Source of the DNA: Bacillota bacterium
Lineage (GTDB): Bacteria > Bacillota > Clostridia > Acetivibrionales > DSM-1351
Direction of reading: 5' to 3'
DNA length: 64,000 bases
NCBI GenBank assembly: GCA_023400235.1
Contig: JAEXFI010000045.1
Span: 124,001-188,000 of the forward strand
Shown: piece by piece, positions 24,371 through 32,279 of the stretch
Layout of the letters: each line of letters begins with the position of its first letter
How positions within the stretch are numbered: position 1 is the first letter of the stretch
Translations under genes and position numbers: made by a program
The notes under the pieces: generated by a model
The model's database searches: none
Told to the model about the DNA's origin: nothing
Seen by the model: only the letters and a program-made list of their open reading frames with translations

Positions 24371-24650
24371 CGGCTTAAGTGAAATATCTGAAAAAATTGA
24401 CGCTATGGCTGTCTCCGCTCCTGATTTAATGTCCCTGATGAATTTTATTTCAGACAGGCAGGCTGCGGCGGCAGCTAAGAATAACAAGCACATGGCAATA
24501 TTCAGTTGTACAGCGCTGGCTGTAATATTCTCTCTGGTGGTTTTGCTTCAGCTGTCCGCTTTGGCTTTTTTCATAGCCCAGGGTTTGCTTGCTGCAGTAC
24601 CTGCTGTTCTGCTTCTAATCAAAAGGGGGAAAAGAAATGAGCCTATATGA
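24345..24650 (+). CDS. Small membrane protein, likely anti-sigma partner (YxlC-like)
   Basis: 101 aa, with a charged N-terminal half (DKEKRIIDGLSEISEKIDAM) and two hydrophobic segments (about 52-73 and 75-92) ending in a basic tail KRGKRN. Position directly overlapping the sigma gene and the resemblance in layout to YxlC of the SigY operon suggest it helps hold the sigma factor inactive at the membrane. Sequence alone does not prove that role. AAAGGAGCTGG precedes the ATG. Confidence 0.75.
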   Translation: MDKEKRIIDGLSEISEKIDAMAVSAPDLMSLMNFISDRQAAAAAKNNKHMAIFSCTALAVIFSLVVLLQLSALAFFIAQGLLAAVPAVLLLIKRGKRNEPI

Positions 24651-24867
24651 TTTCTTAAATAATCCGCCGGCATGGTTTGTATTAATAGTGGTGCTGCTTG
24701 TATTCTGCCAGGGGGTATGGATGTTCAGACATGCACAGAGAAGGGGCAGATTTCCATGGTTCTGGGGTATCTGGGGAATATCCAGCTTTCCTCTTCCGCT
24801 GATTGTTTATTATTTTGCGGTTATAAGAAAAGATAGAAAGGAAATAAATAATGCTGAAAATAGATAA
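24637..24867 (+). CDS. Small two-TM membrane protein (YxlD/YxlE-like)
   Basis: 76 aa, two hydrophobic segments (about 12-31 and 44-62) separated by a basic loop HAQRRGRFPWFWG, and a charged tail. The pattern is that of PLDc_N-type small membrane proteins such as YxlD/YxlE, which act with the anti-sigma factor in the SigY system. It overlaps both neighbours by 14-17 bp, so translation is coupled. Confidence 0.7.
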   Translation: MSLYDFLNNPPAWFVLIVVLLVFCQGVWMFRHAQRRGRFPWFWGIWGISSFPLPLIVYYFAVIRKDRKEINNAENR

Positions 24868-25564
24868 GCTCTCAAAAACTTATAAGAATGGTAAAAAGGC
24901 AGTGGATAATCTGTCCTTTGAAGTATCTCCCGGAGATATATTCGGTTTCATAGGCCATAACGGTGCAGGTAAGACCACTACCATAAAATGTGCTGCCGGC
25001 CTGTTGGAGTTCACAGAGGGAGAGATTTATATTGACGGGAAATCAATCAAAACCCAGGATATGGAATGCAAAAGGCTTATGGCATATATTCCGGACAATC
25101 CTGACCTGTACGAAAATCTGACCGGTATCCAGTATCTTAATTTTATCTCGGATATATTCGGAATTACAAAAAATGAGAGAGAAAGCTCAATAAAAAAGTA
25201 TTCAGATGCATTTGAAATAACCTCAAGCCTTGGAGATATTATAGCTTCCTATTCTCACGGTATGAAGCAGAAGCTTGCACTCATATCCGCTTTCATCCAC
25301 AAGCCGCGGCTTCTTATACTGGATGAGCCCTTTGTAGGACTGGACCCAAAGGCTGCCCACATATTAAAAGGTTTTATGCGGGAGCTGTGCGACAGGGGAG
25401 GAGCCATATTCTTTTCAACACATGTACTTGAGGTGGCTGAAAAGCTTTGCAATAAGATAGGCATCATAAAGGACGGAAAGCTTGTAACCTGCGGCAGAAC
25501 TGATGAAGTCAAGGGTGACAGCTCTCTGGAAGAATTATTTTTGGAGTTGATTGAAAATGAATAA
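24851..25564 (+). CDS. ABC transporter ATP-binding protein (YxlF-like)
   Basis: 237-aa ABC-2 type ATPase: Walker A GHNGAGKTTT, signature YSHGMKQKLAL (a variant of LSGGQ), Walker B LLILDEPFVGLDP, switch His in STHVLEVAEKLC. It works with the permease encoded next; the sigma operon context suggests envelope stress or export of a toxic compound. Substrate unknown. A 17-bp overlap joins it to the preceding gene. Confidence 0.9.
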   Translation: MLKIDKLSKTYKNGKKAVDNLSFEVSPGDIFGFIGHNGAGKTTTIKCAAGLLEFTEGEIYIDGKSIKTQDMECKRLMAYIPDNPDLYENLTGIQYLNFISDIFGITKNERESSIKKYSDAFEITSSLGDIIASYSHGMKQKLALISAFIHKPRLLILDEPFVGLDPKAAHILKGFMRELCDRGGAIFFSTHVLEVAEKLCNKIGIIKDGKLVTCGRTDEVKGDSSLEELFLELIENE

Positions 25565-27152
25565 TACTGTGCTTTTGATTAAAGTTCAATTGATAAACTC
25601 TCTGGGAATCAATAAATTGCTGAAAGGTTCCACAAGCAGGGAGAAAGTAAAGTCGGGTCTGTTTGTGGGTCTGATGTCTTTTGTGGCTGTTATGGTTTTT
25701 ATACAGATGAGTGCCTATGCCTGGATCATATCTGATTTTCTGCAAAAATATAAAGCCATGGAGGTGCTTATAATTACCGGAACGGCACTTTCACTGCTGG
25801 TCTGCCTGTTCATGTCCATATATAAGGCCTCAGGCTATTTGTTTGCTTTCAAGGATTTTGATTTGCTCATGTCGCTGCCCCTGCCTGTCAGAGCAATATT
25901 AACAGCCAAGCTGTTCATGCTGGCCCTGACTAATATGGGCCTGTCGGTGCTTCTGGGGTTTCCGTATTTCATGGTATTTGGAATCAGAACCTCAGCCGGG
26001 GCAATGTTTTATTTACTCTCGGTTATTTTGCTGGTATTGTCAAGCCTGCTGCCTTTAACCATAGGTTCCGTAATATCCTTGGGACTTGGAAAGGTTTCCG
26101 GCAAATCCAAACGGACAAATGCTATTATGATAGCCGGTTCATTTTTATTACTGCTGCTGTTTATGCTGGGTATGTTATCTATAAATTCATTGACTGCTGC
26201 AAATCTCAAGGATATTGCCGGCAGTATTGAGAGCTTAAAAATGGCATATTACCCCTTCGGACTGATAACCAGGGCGCTGACAGAACTGAATCTGACAGCC
26301 CTGCTGCTCTTTTGCGGAATATCGATTGCAGTTTTTGCGGTTTTTGTGCTGCTGTTTTCACGGAGTTTTAAGGCAACAAATGCAAAAATGCAGGAAAAAT
26401 ACAAGACCTCAGACTTTAAAATGACTGAACTCCGGGTGCAGAGCATTCCACGGGCATTGTTCAAAAAAGAGCTCAGTCACTATTTCTCATCCTATATATA
26501 TGTTTTAAACACCGGGTTCGGAGCTGTTATGATGCTGCTTGCGGCAGTCCTGTTTATAATTAACAGGGAAAAGCTTCCCCAGATGTTGTCGGTATTTCCG
26601 GTGAAGATATCGGAGGCTTTCCTGGTAACTCTGGCAATGGCGGCCTGTGTTTCACTTACCTGCACGACTGCACCGTCCATTTCCCTGGAGGGCAGGAATC
26701 TATGGATAATCAGGACACTGCCCTTGAAGGCACAGGATATTTTTATAGGGAAAATATGTCTGAACCTGGTAGTGGCCGTTCCTGCAATGTTTTTAAGTAC
26801 TACGGTGCTTGCTGCCGTTTTCAGGCTCTCTGTATGGGAGTACCTGCTGTCGGTGGGATTAGGCTGCGCCTATAGTGTACTCATGGCTGTGGCAGGGCTT
26901 GTAATCAACCTGCATTTCCCCAAGCTGGATTGGAATACTCAGACGGCAGCGGTAAAGCAGAGTGCAAGTGTCATGCTTGCCATATTTACAGGCTTTTTGT
27001 CAGTAATTATACCCATAGTCATGCTGGTGCTGCTAAAGCCGGCCGATATTATTGTTTTCCAGCTGTTCTGGCTTGCTGCGGCTTTGCTTGCGGACTTTTG
27101 TGCTTACAGGTATCTAAGCAGAAAAGGTGCTGCCCTGTTCAGGGCATTGTAA
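25551..27152 (+). CDS. ABC transporter permease of the SigY-like operon
   Basis: 533-aa integral membrane protein with about 12 hydrophobic segments spread over its length and cytoplasmic loops around 60-75, 285-305 and 365-385 (CTTAPSISLEGRNLWIIRTLPLKA, characteristic of ABC-2 exporter permeases; quoted in part). It overlaps the ATPase stop by 14 bp. Longer than B. subtilis YxlG, so similar role but not necessarily an orthologue. No terminator is obvious before csoR. Confidence 0.8.
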   Translation: MKMNNTVLLIKVQLINSLGINKLLKGSTSREKVKSGLFVGLMSFVAVMVFIQMSAYAWIISDFLQKYKAMEVLIITGTALSLLVCLFMSIYKASGYLFAFKDFDLLMSLPLPVRAILTAKLFMLALTNMGLSVLLGFPYFMVFGIRTSAGAMFYLLSVILLVLSSLLPLTIGSVISLGLGKVSGKSKRTNAIMIAGSFLLLLLFMLGMLSINSLTAANLKDIAGSIESLKMAYYPFGLITRALTELNLTALLLFCGISIAVFAVFVLLFSRSFKATNAKMQEKYKTSDFKMTELRVQSIPRALFKKELSHYFSSYIYVLNTGFGAVMMLLAAVLFIINREKLPQMLSVFPVKISEAFLVTLAMAACVSLTCTTAPSISLEGRNLWIIRTLPLKAQDIFIGKICLNLVVAVPAMFLSTTVLAAVFRLSVWEYLLSVGLGCAYSVLMAVAGLVINLHFPKLDWNTQTAAVKQSASVMLAIFTGFLSVIIPIVMLVLLKPADIIVFQLFWLAAALLADFCAYRYLSRKGAALFRAL

Positions 27153-27278
27153 TTTCAGCTTTTTATGGATAAGTGGTTTGTATTGAAATAAAGTACCTTG
27201 ACAATAGATTACGTTAATTGTAAATAAAAAAATATTGTAATATAATAAATTTACAATCTACGTGTTTAAGGAGGCCAT

Positions 27279-27566
27279 ATGGAAAATGCTATTGATACCG
27301 AGGCAAAAGAAGCAGTGAAAAAAAGACTTAACCGTATAGAAGGACAGATAAGAGGAATAGCTAAAATGATTGAGGAAGATCAGTACTGCGGCGATATCCT
27401 GATTCAGGTTTCAGCCGCAAAAGCTGCTTTAAATAAAGTTGCCGGAATAATACTTGAAAAGCATTCCATGAAATGTATGGAAAATCTGGTGTCTTCGGAG
27501 GACCGGGATCAGGCTATGCTTGAGTTTTCAAAAGCCTTGCAGAGCCTTTTGAAATTTTCTGATTAG
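27279..27566 (+). CDS. CsoR-family metal-sensing repressor (first copy)
   Basis: All-helical regulator of 95 aa with KKRLNRIEGQIRGIAKMIEEDQYC and the Cu(I)-type ligand set: Cys in QYCGDIL, then His and Cys in LEKHSMKCMENL. That Cys-His-Cys pattern fits CsoR rather than RcnR or FrmR, though persulfide-sensing CstR shares the two cysteines. AAGGAGG precedes the ATG. The palindromic operator before the downstream glutaredoxin gene is its likely target. Confidence 0.88.
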   Translation: MENAIDTEAKEAVKKRLNRIEGQIRGIAKMIEEDQYCGDILIQVSAAKAALNKVAGIILEKHSMKCMENLVSSEDRDQAMLEFSKALQSLLKFSD

Positions 27567-27597
27567 CAGGTGCTCTGTAAAAACCGCTTTGTATGGG

Positions 27598-27634
27598 CCG
27601 GGTTTCATTTAATTGAACCCGGTTTTTATTTTTT
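27598..27634 (+). terminator. Terminator after csoR
   Basis: CCGGGTT (27598-27604) and AACCCGG (27616-27622) form a stem followed by TTTTTATTTTTT. Confidence 0.85.
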
Positions 27635-27664
27635 CTTTTTTGCCTTATTTTTTTGATGTTTTTG

Positions 27665-27695
27665 TTTAGATATACCCCGTGGGGGTATATCTAAA
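27665..27695 (+). promoter_or_regulatory. CsoR-type operator before the glutaredoxin gene
   Basis: A 31-bp near-perfect palindrome centred on ATACCCC-GTG-GGGGTAT, with outer arms TTTAGAT / ATCTAAA. The G/C-tract core is the classic CsoR box and recurs three times around the second CsoR gene (42071-42488). TTGTTT (27662-27667) and TATATC (27686-27691) could be the promoter it overlaps. Confidence 0.8.
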
Positions 27696-27749
27696 TCAGA
27701 AGCAAAAAATTATTATTATTTATTAATCAAATATAAGGGAGGTTATCTT

Positions 27750-27980
27750 ATGACGGTAAAAGTATATTCAACACCCACCTGCCCATGGTGTACTGTAGCA
27801 AAAAAATATCTGGCTTCAAAAAATATCAGTTTCCAGGAGGTGGATGTCTCAAAAAACAGGGAGGCTGCGTCTGAAATGGTGAAGAAATCAGGACAGAGAG
27901 GTGTGCCGGTACTGGATATCAACGGCAGTATCATTGTAGGCTTTGACCAGAACAGAATTGACAGGTTGATACAGTTATAA
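27750..27980 (+). CDS. Glutaredoxin-like protein (NrdH/Uxx-star type)
   Basis: 76-aa thioredoxin-fold protein with an N-terminal CPWC active site (TPTCPWCTVAKKYL), the cis-proline in RGVPVLDI and GFDQNRID near the end. It may reduce disulfides or bind copper under metal stress, given the CsoR-type operator ahead of it. GGGAGG precedes the ATG. Confidence 0.9.
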   Translation: MTVKVYSTPTCPWCTVAKKYLASKNISFQEVDVSKNREAASEMVKKSGQRGVPVLDINGSIIVGFDQNRIDRLIQL

Positions 27981-28011
27981 AAATACGAAAACAGATATAG
28001 GTTGTGATGTG

Positions 28012-28057
28012 CACCCCAAAGTTGGATGGAAATCTGATTTTGGAGTGTTCTTTTTTT
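28012..28057 (+). terminator. Terminator-like hairpin after the glutaredoxin gene
   Basis: CACCCCAAA (28012-28020) pairs with TTTGGAGTG (28039-28047) with one mismatch, followed by TTCTTTTTTT. The left arm with its flank, TGATGTGCACCCCAAA, also resembles the terminal repeat of IS3/IS150-group elements; no transposase is present. Confidence 0.65.
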
Positions 28058-28148
28058 AGTGTTTATAAAGGTGTAAATTTTGACATACGGTGATAAAGGA
28101 TGTATTATTTAAATGTATAATATTTACATTTATGAAAGGAGGGAGAAG

Positions 28149-28994
28149 TTGTTCTACACTGCTGATGAAACTCTTGACAGGTTTATCAAGGAAGACCTGC
28201 CATATATGGATTTGACTTCTCTGGTTCTGGATATAGGCGGCAAAAGCGGAAAAATCAGTTTTACTGTAAGAGAGCAGGCTGTCATATGCGGAAGTGAAGA
28301 AGTTGTTAGAATAATCAACAAGCTTGGAGCAGAAACTGTAAGGTTTACTCCTTCCGGTACCAATATCAGTGCGGGGAATACCTTTCTAGAGGCCCGAGGC
28401 AGTTCACAATGCCTGCATATGGCCTGGAAGGTATCAATGAATATACTTGAGTATTATTCAGGTATAGCAACCAGAACAAGACGGCTTGTGGACAAGGTAA
28501 AAGCCGTGAGTCCCAAAACAGAGCTGGTAGCCACCAGAAAGCTGCTTCCTGGAACAAAGGAGCTTGCTATTAAGGCGGTGGTGGCAGGAGGGGGATTACC
28601 TCACCGGCTGGGCTTATCTGAGACAATATTGATATTCAAACAGCACCTAAATTTCATGGGTGGTATGGATGAACTCATAAGCCGAATGGATGACATCAAA
28701 GCCAGGGCCTGTGAAAAGAAGGTGCTTGTGGAAACAGAATGCGAAGCAGATGCTTTAAAGCTTTGCAGTGCAGGTGTGGATGGTATTCAGTTTGATAAAA
28801 TTCCGCCTGTGGAACTTGGAGAATTAGTTAAAAAGCTCAGGGTTATAAACTCAAACATACTTTTAATAGCAACCGGTGGTATAAATGATGCGAATGTTGA
28901 AGAATATGCCAAGACCGGAGTGAATTCCATTTCCACCTCATGGATATATTCCGGAAAGCCTGTGGACATTGGAGTTGAAATAAATGGCATATAG
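28149..28994 (+). CDS. modD: ModD-like protein (NadC family, molybdenum-associated)
   Basis: 281-aa homologue of quinolinate phosphoribosyltransferase: DRFIKEDLPYMDLTS at the N-terminus, NILEYYSGIATRTRRLVDKV, ATRKLLPGTKELAIKAVVAGGGLPHRLGLSETILIF, and VETECEADALKL. The RKLLPG...KxAV..GGG..HR pattern is that of ModD, a protein of unclear function found with molybdate transport genes. No modABC or molybdopterin genes lie nearby, so the role is open. I choose the TTG at 28149 because AAGGAGGGAG lies 5-7 nt upstream; the ATG at 28113 has no ribosome binding site. Confidence 0.8.
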   Translation: MFYTADETLDRFIKEDLPYMDLTSLVLDIGGKSGKISFTVREQAVICGSEEVVRIINKLGAETVRFTPSGTNISAGNTFLEARGSSQCLHMAWKVSMNILEYYSGIATRTRRLVDKVKAVSPKTELVATRKLLPGTKELAIKAVVAGGGLPHRLGLSETILIFKQHLNFMGGMDELISRMDDIKARACEKKVLVETECEADALKLCSAGVDGIQFDKIPPVELGELVKKLRVINSNILLIATGGINDANVEEYAKTGVNSISTSWIYSGKPVDIGVEINGI

Positions 28995-29115
28995 AAGTAA
29001 TGCATAATATTCTGTTGTTACAGGTGTGATAATGTAAATCAAGCTTATGAAGTAACGAATTAATTACATACGAAATAGTAAACCCTCCGGAAATTTAAAA
29101 ATTTTATTGGAAGCT

Positions 29116-29140
29116 TGACTTTGAGTGTTTTTCAAAGTCA
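29116..29140 (+). other. Hairpin in the 220-bp leader of the CotH-type gene
   Basis: TGACTTTGA (29116-29124) pairs perfectly with TCAAAGTCA (29132-29140). TCAAGCTT near 29039 and AAGCTTGA (29111-29118) could form a larger closing helix. No U-tract follows. The leader 28995-29214 otherwise shows nothing I can name. Confidence 0.35.
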
Positions 29141-29214
29141 GTTACTGGCTTGAGTGGATTTTAGCCCGCAGCAGCTGACTTAACAAAACCGAATACTTTA
29201 GGAGGGGATAAACC

Positions 29215-31005
29215 ATGAAAAAAAGATTGACAGCAATAGTGCTGTGTTTTGTCTTTATATTAACAGGCGTTCCGGCATGGGGCGGAAGTGTCTTCGCCGT
29301 AGAAAAGGGGGAGACAACTCCCGCTGCTAAGGCAGAGCATACTCAGTTGGGAATGCCTGCTATCGCAATAAAAACCGTTTCCGGTGCGGCAATCAGCTCC
29401 GGAGAAACCTATCTTTCAGCAGAGCTTACGACCATAAATGACCAGGGTGAATATGAATTCAAGGATAAGTCTGTTTCTGTAAAACTCCGGGGAAATAGTT
29501 CAATGAACTCGGATAAGAAGAGCTATAAACTGAAATTTAGTGAGAAACAGAACTTATTAAGTATAGGCAAAGGCAAGGGGAAAACCTGGTGCCTTATTTC
29601 TAACTGCTATGACGGTTCACTCTTAAGAAATCATACAGCTTACCGTTTTGGAGCTTTGCTTACAAACATATCCTATACTCCTGACTGCCGTTCCGCAGAG
29701 TTATATGTAAACGGTGAATATCAAGGTGTTTATTTGCTTTGTGAGGATGTAAACGTAAACAAGGACCGGGTTGCAATTGAAGAAGAGCCAGAGGAAGTTG
29801 AAAAAAACGGTTATCTGGTGGAAATGTCCAGATATGCGGTGGAAAACAAGTTTGACCTTGATACCGCCACTTATGAGGTAAAAAGTGATTTGTCTGAAAA
29901 TCAGTCCATAAGAAAAAAGCAGCTTAACTATATCTCCAATAGCATTAAAAAAGCCTATGATGCATTAAATAAAGGCAATGAAAAGGAAGTTGGAAAATAT
30001 GTGGATTTGGATTCGCTGGTAGACATCTATATAGCAAACGAGATTTTTAAAAATGTTGACGCCGGCTGGGATAGCTTTTATATGTATAAACCCGTGGATG
30101 GCAAGCTGTGCTTTGGCCCGCTGTGGGATTTCGACCTTGCCATGGGAAATGCGAATTGCGTAAAGGGAATTGAGTCCTGGGAAGGCTTCAATCCATATCA
30201 TGTTCTGAATCTCAATGCAAACTCAAATCCTTGGTTTTGCAGGGCACTTTCTCAAAAATGGTTCAGAAACCTGGTTAAGAAGCGCTGGAACAAACTTCAG
30301 GAAAAGATTGACACTTTGCCCAAATCAGTAATTAAAGAGGCAGAAGGAAATATAAAGGCGTATTCAAGAAATTTTGAAAAGTGGGATGTGCTGGGCAGAC
30401 AGGTCTACATTGAGCCTATACAGATAACAAAACTTACCACCTATAAGGGCCAATATACCTATCTGGCCAATTGGCTGTCCAAAAGGATTAAATGGCTTTC
30501 AAAGTATTATAACAGCAAGGATTTCACCAATGGAACTTTTGTCAACGAAGAAGGAGAAAAGCTGACTGTAAACTATAATTTGCTTGAAATGAGTCCTGTA
30601 CTGGCTCTGGCAAATTCATACCAGGATATGACATATGCCATGTCTTCCAACACAGGCATTTCCATGTCAATAAAAAATGCAGGCACCGATAGCTGGAGCA
30701 CTCAGATTGTAGCCTCGGGCTTTATGCTGGAAGCAGGAGCGGAATACATCCTGTCCTTTGACTACAGGTGCAGCCCGGAACATCCTGTTTCTTTCAGCAT
30801 TCAGCAGAATTACAGTCCCTGGTCACAATATTTTAATGACACCCTGAAAATGAATAAAAACCTTCAGCATTACGAAGTTACCTTAAAAGCTCCCGCAAAA
30901 GACATTAACAGTGCACTGGCTTTCAGTCTTGGCGGAAGTGCTTTTAACGGAACCGACATTTCAATTGACAATATGAGTCTTGTAAAAAAGCCTGTAAAAA
31001 AATAG
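29215..31005 (+). CDS. Secreted CotH-kinase-family protein with C-terminal carbohydrate-binding-like domain
   Basis: 596 aa. Residues 1-~32 are a signal peptide ending near SVFA. The CotH domain (about 45-420) has VKLRGNSSMNSDKKSYKLKF, LRNHTAYRFG, AELYVNGEYQGVYLLCEDV, and GPLWDFDLAMGN, which provides catalytic-type aspartates; CotH proteins are atypical kinases of spore-coat or secreted proteins. Residues ~440-595 look like a jelly-roll CBM (SYQDMTYAMSSNT, FDYRCSPEHPVSFSIQQ). There is no dockerin, although it sits beside a dockerin xylanase; secreted CotH proteins occur in cellulosome producers. GGAGGGG precedes the ATG. Confidence 0.85.
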   Translation: MKKRLTAIVLCFVFILTGVPAWGGSVFAVEKGETTPAAKAEHTQLGMPAIAIKTVSGAAISSGETYLSAELTTINDQGEYEFKDKSVSVKLRGNSSMNSDKKSYKLKFSEKQNLLSIGKGKGKTWCLISNCYDGSLLRNHTAYRFGALLTNISYTPDCRSAELYVNGEYQGVYLLCEDVNVNKDRVAIEEEPEEVEKNGYLVEMSRYAVENKFDLDTATYEVKSDLSENQSIRKKQLNYISNSIKKAYDALNKGNEKEVGKYVDLDSLVDIYIANEIFKNVDAGWDSFYMYKPVDGKLCFGPLWDFDLAMGNANCVKGIESWEGFNPYHVLNLNANSNPWFCRALSQKWFRNLVKKRWNKLQEKIDTLPKSVIKEAEGNIKAYSRNFEKWDVLGRQVYIEPIQITKLTTYKGQYTYLANWLSKRIKWLSKYYNSKDFTNGTFVNEEGEKLTVNYNLLEMSPVLALANSYQDMTYAMSSNTGISMSIKNAGTDSWSTQIVASGFMLEAGAEYILSFDYRCSPEHPVSFSIQQNYSPWSQYFNDTLKMNKNLQHYEVTLKAPAKDINSALAFSLGGSAFNGTDISIDNMSLVKKPVKK

Positions 31006-31206
31006 CCGTAGTCCCTTAATAAAGCAATATTCATAATAACTCGAAATAATTTGAAATATATTTGAAAAAATTTAAACAAGCTAAAAAAATACGAGAAAAT
31101 TTGGTATTATTTACAGAAAAAATCATTTTTACTGGTAATTTATTGTGAAATATGTTAAAATATTGAATTGAAATCATATATATTTTTTAGGAAAGGAGAA
31201 TGTAAC

Positions 31207-32097
31207 ATGAAAGTGAAAAACAAGGTGTATCTCTCGTTTTTTATGTGCCTGACCATTTTGTTCAGCTTGTTTGCATTAAACGTACAAGCTGCTACCACAA
31301 TCACTGATAATGCCAACGGTAAAATTGACGGATACGATTATGAATTGTGGAAGGACAACGGTACTACCAGCATGACACTGAACGGCGGCGGCGCATTCAG
31401 TTGCCAGTGGAGTAATATCAACAACGCGTTATTCCGCACCGGCAAAAAGTACAACGAGACCCAGACCCACCAGCAGCTTGGAAACATTTCCATCAACTAT
31501 GCCTGCAACTACCAGCCAAACGGCAATTCATACCTGTCTGTATACGGCTGGACAGTAGATCCGCTTGTAGAGTATTACATAGTTGAGAGCTGGGGGAGCT
31601 GGAGACCACCGGGATCAACCTCCAAGGGTACCATCACTGTAGACGGTGCAACCTATGACCTTTATGAAACCACTCGTGTCAACCAGCCTTCCATTAAAGG
31701 CACTGCAACCTTCCAACAGTATTGGAGTGTTCGTACATCAAAACGCACAAGCGGTACCATCTCTGTCAGCGACCATTTTAAAGCGTGGGAGAGCAGAGGA
31801 ATGAAGATGGGCAAGATGTATGAAGTTTCCTTCGTGGTTGAAGGTTATCAGAGCAGCGGAAAAGCTGATGTTACCACTATGACCATCAATGTTGGAAATG
31901 GACCGCAGCAGCCTGCATATGACCTCAATGGTGATGGAAGTGTCAATTCCTTGGATTTGGCTGCCCTTCGCTCGCATCTGCTTGGAGTGACCGTACTTAC
32001 AGGTACAAATCTAGCCAATGCAGATTTGAATAAGGATGGACAGGTAGATGCCTTAGACTATGCATCACTTAAGAAGTATTTGTTAAATCCGGTATAA
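31207..32097 (+). CDS. Secreted GH11 endo-1,4-beta-xylanase with C-terminal dockerin
   Basis: 296 aa. Signal peptide residues 1-28 (cleavage after VQA). The GH11 jelly roll spans ~30-225, with the nucleophile Glu in DPLVEYYIVESWG and acid/base Glu in VVEGYQSSG; WRPPG and the thumb TRVNQPSIKGTATFQQYWSVR are diagnostic. A short linker leads to a dockerin (~235-294) with repeats DLNGDGSVNSLD and DLNKDGQVDALD. AAAGGAG lies upstream of the ATG at 31207; an in-frame ATG at 31168 overlaps the promoter region and lacks a ribosome binding site. It should be a cellulosomal xylanase. Confidence 0.95.
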   Translation: MKVKNKVYLSFFMCLTILFSLFALNVQAATTITDNANGKIDGYDYELWKDNGTTSMTLNGGGAFSCQWSNINNALFRTGKKYNETQTHQQLGNISINYACNYQPNGNSYLSVYGWTVDPLVEYYIVESWGSWRPPGSTSKGTITVDGATYDLYETTRVNQPSIKGTATFQQYWSVRTSKRTSGTISVSDHFKAWESRGMKMGKMYEVSFVVEGYQSSGKADVTTMTINVGNGPQQPAYDLNGDGSVNSLDLAALRSHLLGVTVLTGTNLANADLNKDGQVDALDYASLKKYLLNPV

Positions 32098-32131
32098 GCC
32101 ACTGCTGATATAAAACAGCATGAACGTATGC

Positions 32132-32170
32132 AAAAACGCATAAAATTAATTGTTTATGCGTTTTTGTTTT
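32132..32170 (+). terminator. Terminator after the xylanase gene
   Basis: AAAAACGCATAAA (32132-32144) and TTTATGCGTTTTT (32153-32165) form a perfect 13-bp stem followed by GTTTT. Confidence 0.9.
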
Positions 32171-32279
32171 GCGGAAAATTATTTTCGAGCTACCAAATGG
32201 AATATATACATGAAAATTCAAATATGGTACAATGTGGAAGTGCATCGAGCTTCAATTCAGCTATGAAAGGGTTAAATAT

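Noticed and set aside
26930..27172. An 80-aa plus-strand frame inside the ABC permease
   Set aside because: It overlaps the permease in another frame, has Cys/His-rich random-like composition and no ribosome binding site.
28005..28020. IS3/IS150-like terminal repeat (TGATGTGCACCCCAAA)
   Set aside because: No transposase, no second terminal repeat and no target duplication; the sequence is better explained as the arm of the terminator hairpin.
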